NCBI RefSeq assembly: GCF_009792235.1
Contig: NZ_CP046973.1
Coordinates: 248,001 to 312,000, forward strand
Reading direction: 5' to 3'
DNA from: Microcystis aeruginosa FD4
Lineage (GTDB): Bacteria > Cyanobacteriota > Cyanobacteriia > Cyanobacteriales > Microcystaceae
DNA length: 64,000 bases
Shown: positions 60,202 to 64,000 of the stretch, one piece after another
Numbering within the stretch: position 1 is the stretch's first letter
Layout: the number at the start of each line of letters is the position of its first letter
Position numbers and translations under genes: made by a program
Notes under the pieces: generated by a model
Told to the model about the DNA's origin: nothing
The model's database searches: none
Seen by the model: the letters and a program-made list of their open reading frames with translations, nothing else

Positions 60202-60856
60202 TTTTCAAATTGAATAGACAATTTTCCTAAACCAGTGTACATAGCTGATATGTTGACACATAAAACTCTGTAAATAGCGTAGTTTATCTAATAAGCTTTT
60301 TCCAAAATCTTCCGCAATATCAATTAATTGCAAAATTAGGTAGGCGATAATACAGCTATAGATTTGTATCCGAATTCCATTTTCATTTTTGGTGATGAGA
60401 TTGTCGAGTTTAAGGGGCATTTTCAAGAACTTCCATAGGAGTTCTATCTGCCATCTTTGTCGATACATTTCCCCGATTTCTTCATTACTTACCGCTCCTT
60501 TCCCTTCTAAAGGTAAATCCGTTGCTATCCGAAATTCAGTCCGACTTTCTAGGTCACAGAAAGCTACTACTCTTACCTCTACTTGCCTTTTTCCTTTTCC
60601 CAGTTTACACCGTCCATTTTCCAGCATTTCTAGAGTCATATTATTTTTAACTCTTAGAATAAAGTGTTTGTCTTTTTCTTCTAATAATTTTAGAATTCTC
60701 AGACGAGAAGCAAACCCTCGAGCCATCGCCCCCACTCCATTTACGGGGATCGCTGCTACCGTTTTCTCTCCTTATGAGCGAGTCATGACCTTGCCCGAAA
60801 TGGATCACGATTCCCTCTACGGTTGTCGTGATACTATTAAGACCCGAAAACAGCTT

Positions 60857-61810
60857 GGTGGTGATTCGGTAGTAGTGATAGCGGCTTAATCCTTTGCTTT
60901 GCTGTGCATTGTAGTCATGGATAAAATACCAAACAGATCCAACGTGATTCTCCATTTTTTTAGAGAAAGATAGACTCTCTCTCACTAGCCGAGAAATACT
61001 TTGTCGAAAGGTATTATTTAATCTTTCAATATGATTAGTTTGACCAGTTTCTTTCCCGACCGGTCGATGACGTTTACTGGGAATTACTGTCTTATATGAC
61101 TCCCAAAAGTCTGTGTAAGCAACCGCACATTGTCGGTAAACGCCTGGTAAACTAGCAAAAAGTTTTTTGGCTGATTGACGACTCCTATCTCCGCGCATAG
61201 CAGCCAATAATTTCCCTTGTTTTTCTATCAATTAACCGCCAAATATAAACCTTTATTGTCTTAGAAAAAACAAAAGACCACATCTCATCACATTCTCTAA
61301 CCAATTTACCTTTTGGTTTGTCCGAAACCTTTATTTGACGGGGGACAGCCGCCAGTTTATTGTTGACATAGTTTTGTAACCATGACCAACTTACCCCTGT
61401 TACTCTGGCAATTCCTCGTAAAGAAATTCGTTCGAGCAAGAGTTTATCAATTAATTGTTTGGTTTCGTCAGATACGGTTTTATTAGTGGGATTGATCACA
61501 AACTGACGACCACATTCTTTACATTGACGTTTGGGTTTTCCATTATGAATAGAACCATTCTTGATCCTATGGTGAGAACCACAATTAGGACAGGGGAACG
61601 GAGGTGAACTAGGGGGGGTACTTTGTTCGGTGCTAGACTGATATTTCAGTAAGCCAGACAGGAGCCAGAAAAAGATATTTATCAGAAAATTCATGATCAA
61701 GCTAGAGGTTTAAAGACTGAGCGGGTTCCAATTATTTTTATTAATAAATATTTTACACAATTCATACCAGGTAAGCAAGAGAGCTACGCCACTACTACCG
61801 AATCATTACC
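60857..61810 (-). mobile_element. IS1-family element inserted in the IS4 relic, with 8-bp target duplication
   Basis: A 954-bp element with terminal inverted repeats: GGTGGTGATTCGGTAGTAGTG at 60857-60877 against the inverse of CACTACTACCGAATCATTACC at 61790-61810 (two mismatches). AACAGCTT occurs directly outside both ends (60849-60856 and 61811-61818), a clean 8-bp target duplication. This proves insertion into the pre-existing IS4 transposase gene. Confidence 0.93.
60870..61700 (-). pseudogene. IS1-family transposase, single frameshift
   Basis: The first frame (from 61700) holds the InsA-like zinc finger (CPNCGSHHRIKNGS, CKECGRQF), helix-turn-helix (RISLRGIARVTGVSWSWLQNYV) and first catalytic Asp (CDEMWSFVF) up to REIIGCYA. 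The second frame (from about 61195) continues GDRSRQSAKKLFASLPGVYR, with the second Asp in YTDFWESYK and the catalytic Glu in TNHIERLNN. The break at about 61190 lies within a conserved stretch that is continuous in relatives. It is therefore probably a mutation, though programmed frameshifting is known in IS1. Confidence 0.8.
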
Positions 61811-62265
61811 AACAGCTTGACTTGATGCCATCCTTCCTCCCACAATAATTTACTCGTTAAGGTGATTATTGTTGAGTCAATGGGAAACATCGCTCGTGCG
61901 TCCGCCTTTCCTTTTTTGGCGATTAATCGTTTCGTTAACTCTTCGATTATTTTCTCGAATGGTTCACTTTCTCGGATTTTACTGGCTTTAGAAAATGTGG
62001 AGAGATTAAGGTTGATTCCTTGAAGAGTCATCCGCGTACATAAATCTCTCATACTGACGAGGCTTTTATCTAGAGCGAAACCTATCCAACTGGACACGAA
62101 GGTAAATGTACTAATCGCCCTCGTAGTCATTTTTGGGCAGTGGATTGAGAAGATCTTTTATGAGTTTTGAAAAATTTGTCATCAGGGCAAACTCACTATT
62201 GTGAGGGTAATAAGTTGTCTAGATTCTATCTATAATAGCATTTTTTGTCTCGCTTTTCTCAACGT

Positions 62266-63039
62266 TCAACACTTCTGCTTTAGTTGATGAGTTTCTGTTA
62301 GTTGAATTTCGCAATCTTGGCCATCTTCTGTACTGGCACTATGACCGCTAAAAAAGAGAATATTCCAATTTTCTTGACGCAATAACTGATTTAATTTTTG
62401 CGGGTGTGGGGCTTTTTCCCAGATAATTTCGGCTCCTGCTTTTCCCGCAATATCGTCTAAAGTTTTGCGATCTTCTTCGAGAAATTTTAAGTCGGTAGCA
62501 TAGCCTAAAATGGCTAAAATGCGAATTTTTTCATGATTTTTTAATTGTCTGGCTAAGGTATCGTATTCCGAGACAATAATTGCTATATCTGCGCCGATAT
62601 TTTTGAGGATTTCCCATTTTTCCCAGGGGAATCTTTGCAGCCAAATATTATCGGTTTGTAACCAGATACGAAAGTTATTCCCAGAGAGCAGAATTGCGGT
62701 TCTAATCGGTTCAAATTCTGGGCTATTATTCAACCATTTGTTTAAGTTATCCTCAAATAATTTGGCTTTTTCTTAGCAGGTTTTAAAAACTAAATTCTGC
62801 TGAGAACTATTGGTAATTTGTTGGGGATTGCTATCTTTTAATACTTGAAAAAATCCCTCTAATTCACTATAGTAACGTTGCCATTGACGGTAAATAGTTA
62901 ATAACTCTAAATTAGCTGGTAGCCTTGCTTTGATCACAGTTTGGGGACGAGAATTAAGATCGGGACGAATTTCTAATTTTACTTTAAATCCCCGATCAAA
63001 TGTGCCATCTAGTTCGAGAGTTAAGAGTTTAATCATCAA
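62266..63039 (-). pseudogene. CHAT-domain (caspase-like) protein, nonsense-mutated and 3'-truncated
   Basis: From 63039 the frame reads MMIKLLTLELDGTFDRGFKV to NLVFKTC, then an in-frame TAA (62773-62775), then continues in the same frame EKAKLFEDNLNKWLNNSPEF. After that come CHAT core elements (RTAILLSGNNFRIWLQTDNI, LQRFPWEKWEIL and the catalytic-histidine strand ILFFSGHSAS). Homologues continue beyond this with the cysteine strand, which is missing because the IS4 relic begins at about 62266. A single stop plus loss of the catalytic cysteine region means no protease activity. It lies 12 bp downstream of the DUF1822 gene, as in conserved cyanobacterial operons. Confidence 0.8.
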
Positions 63040-63051
63040 GTTTTTCCTCGC

Positions 63052-64000
63052 TTACACTTGTAAATATTCGGTTACTTTTGCCGATTCTAAAGCTACTTCA
63101 ATGAAGAATTTATCCCCCAATTCGGCATCAAATCGATAACGAATAAATTCATCGTTATCTGTGGCAATTACTTCTCGAAAAACCTGGTCAGTTTCGGTGA
63201 GAATACTTAATTTTAAATGGGGTGGTAAAGTGCTTGTTTCTCCCGTGGGGTAAACAGTCGCTTGCAGGCTAAATATTTCTTCAGTTTTAGCGATAGTAAT
63301 CATCAAAGCGAGGGGATTTCCCAGTAATTTTACTCCTAAATCTTTGATGCGTTTAATTTCTGTATTTTTGAAAGCTGGAACCAGTGACAGTGAGCTAAAA
63401 TCGAGGATACTTTGCCAATCAATGGGGAAATTATGGGCAAACCAATTGGTTAACTTGACGGGGGATTTTTGCCGACGGGTAATTAAATTTTTTCTCCAGT
63501 TACTATTGACGATAACTGCTGCCCATTCTTGAAAAGCAATAGCTTTTCTGGGAAAGATTAACTGAGGATTAGCTAAGATGTCTAGTAAGGTTGTCAATCT
63601 ATCTAAAGATAGTTTTTCTGACCTCTTTTCCCGTTCAATCTTAACTGGTTGTAATTGATACTCTCCCCATAAATCCAAAGAATCTGATCCTGATTGCAGT
63701 TGATTTCTCGGTAGAGAGTAGTTAAGATTACGCTTAATATATTGTCCTTTTTCCTTAATATCTTTATAGGTAGTAGAACCCCAAATTCTTAGATAACTTT
63801 CGGCAGTGTTTACCTGTACCGCTAGATAATAATCACCAATTAATTGAGGAATATCTACCCATTCTTGAGGAATTTCGAGCGCTTCTATATCCAGAGTTTC
63901 ACTGGCAATAACGACCACTGACTTTTCGCCTAATTTAACGGCAAAACCGTTAACTCCTAACTGCCAGAAATCTTCTTGATTTTCCACTAAACTAACCGGA
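63052..64000 (-). CDS. DUF1822 family protein (5' end outside window)
   Basis: The frame is open to the window edge (…PVSLVENQEDFWQLGVNG), so the start lies beyond 64000. The GTG at 63985-63987 is internal. The visible 316 residues show DUF1822 features: an N-terminal IPQEWVDIPQLIGDYYLAVQV strand, YLRIWGSTTY, and a C-terminal beta region (PPHLKLSILTETDQVFREVIATDNDEFIRYRFDAELGDKFFIEVAL). In cyanobacteria this family lies between a sigma-70-type factor and a CHAT protein. It is followed by the broken CHAT gene here. Function unknown. Confidence 0.8.
   Translation of the reverse strand, partial: PVSLVENQEDFWQLGVNGFAVKLGEKSVVVIASETLDIEALEIPQEWVDIPQLIGDYYLAVQVNTAESYLRIWGSTTYKDIKEKGQYIKRNLNYSLPRNQLQSGSDSLDLWGEYQLQPVKIEREKRSEKLSLDRLTTLLDILANPQLIFPRKAIAFQEWAAVIVNSNWRKNLITRRQKSPVKLTNWFAHNFPIDWQSILDFSSLSLVPAFKNTEIKRIKDLGVKLLGNPLALMITIAKTEEIFSLQATVYPTGETSTLPPHLKLSILTETDQVFREVIATDNDEFIRYRFDAELGDKFFIEVALESAKVTEYLQV

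Larger units (their letters stand above)
60205..62182 (-). pseudogene. IS4-family transposase, frameshifted and interrupted by an IS1-type element
   Basis: Pieces in order on the minus strand: MTNFSKLIKDLLNPLPKNDY from 62182, a frame change, then STFTFVSSWIGFALDKSL to LLWEEGWHQVKL at 61813. The IS1 element interrupts here. The frame then continues as FSGLNSITTTVEGIVIHFGQ, with another frameshift near 60775, and ends VNGVGAMARGFASRLRIL to the stop at 60205. The C-terminal Y-(2)-R-(3)-E-(6)-K pattern is present as YRQRWQIELLWKFLK. At least two frameshifts plus the insertion make it dead. Confidence 0.85.

Noticed and set aside
60389..60889. 166-residue plus-strand frame opposite the IS4 and IS1 coding regions
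   Set aside because: Antisense shadow; both minus-strand frames encode recognisable transposase domains.

Overview
The window looks like a chromosomal segment of a unicellular bloom-forming cyanobacterium, most probably Microcystis. This is an inference from gene content and sequence style. It carries cyanobacteria-restricted families (DUF1400 hydrolase, DUF3082, CpcD/DUF1816, DUF1822, homogentisate phytyltransferase, UreF, HisZ, XisH/XisI). It also has GCGATCGC-type octamers, ATCAGTT/TGATAAC heptamer repeats and a very heavy load of insertion sequences and small palindromic repeats.

Layout. 1-16.4 kb is mostly housekeeping: the end of an exopolyphosphatase, a secreted hydrolase, a phycobilisome-linker-like protein, a histidine kinase, MutL, the XisI/XisH pair, a peroxiredoxin, an ABC-F ATPase, a CocE-type hydrolase, an aldo/keto reductase and a Wza-like polysaccharide exporter. 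16.5-36.3 kb holds three near-identical 1.32-kb tnpB-only IS200/IS605-type elements. One sits directly on the start codon of a transketolase-like gene, one splits a transglutaminase gene, and one sits directly on the start codon of a RodZ-like gene. Between them lie a 2OG oxygenase, a peptide ABC permease, a GHL10 glycosidase, a UPF0182 membrane protein, a truncated GTPase, polysaccharide-modifying enzymes, ureF and moaB.

36.5-42.8 kb holds a diheme cytochrome and a 1256-residue repeat/RTX protein, plus a broken Rpn-type nuclease gene. That block is bracketed by two 159-bp repeats in inverted orientation whose 65-bp cores are flipped relative to their flanks. 42.8-55.2 kb returns to core genes: hisZ, a J-domain/TPR protein, a second type of tnpB, an inositol monophosphatase with a ferredoxin, a heparinase-like protein coupled to homogentisate phytyltransferase, tRNA-Ser(CGA), an O-methyltransferase and a CheA-like kinase of PilL-C type. 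55.2-64 kb is a decaying accessory region: a 5'-truncated coiled-coil gene, a tnpB relic, an intact IS630 element, a TPR gene, an IS4 relic interrupted by an IS1-family element with an 8-bp target duplication, and a nonsense-mutated CHAT gene next to a DUF1822 gene that runs off the window.

Functional links visible here are modest: two-gene units (ferredoxin/IMPase; phytyltransferase/heparinase-like; glycosyltransferase/acetyltransferase; XisH/XisI) rather than one large operon. The most informative feature is how mobile DNA has reshaped the genes. Three TnpB elements share a TCAT flank, which read on the other strand is ATGA, so two of the three landings left a start codon intact immediately next to the element end.
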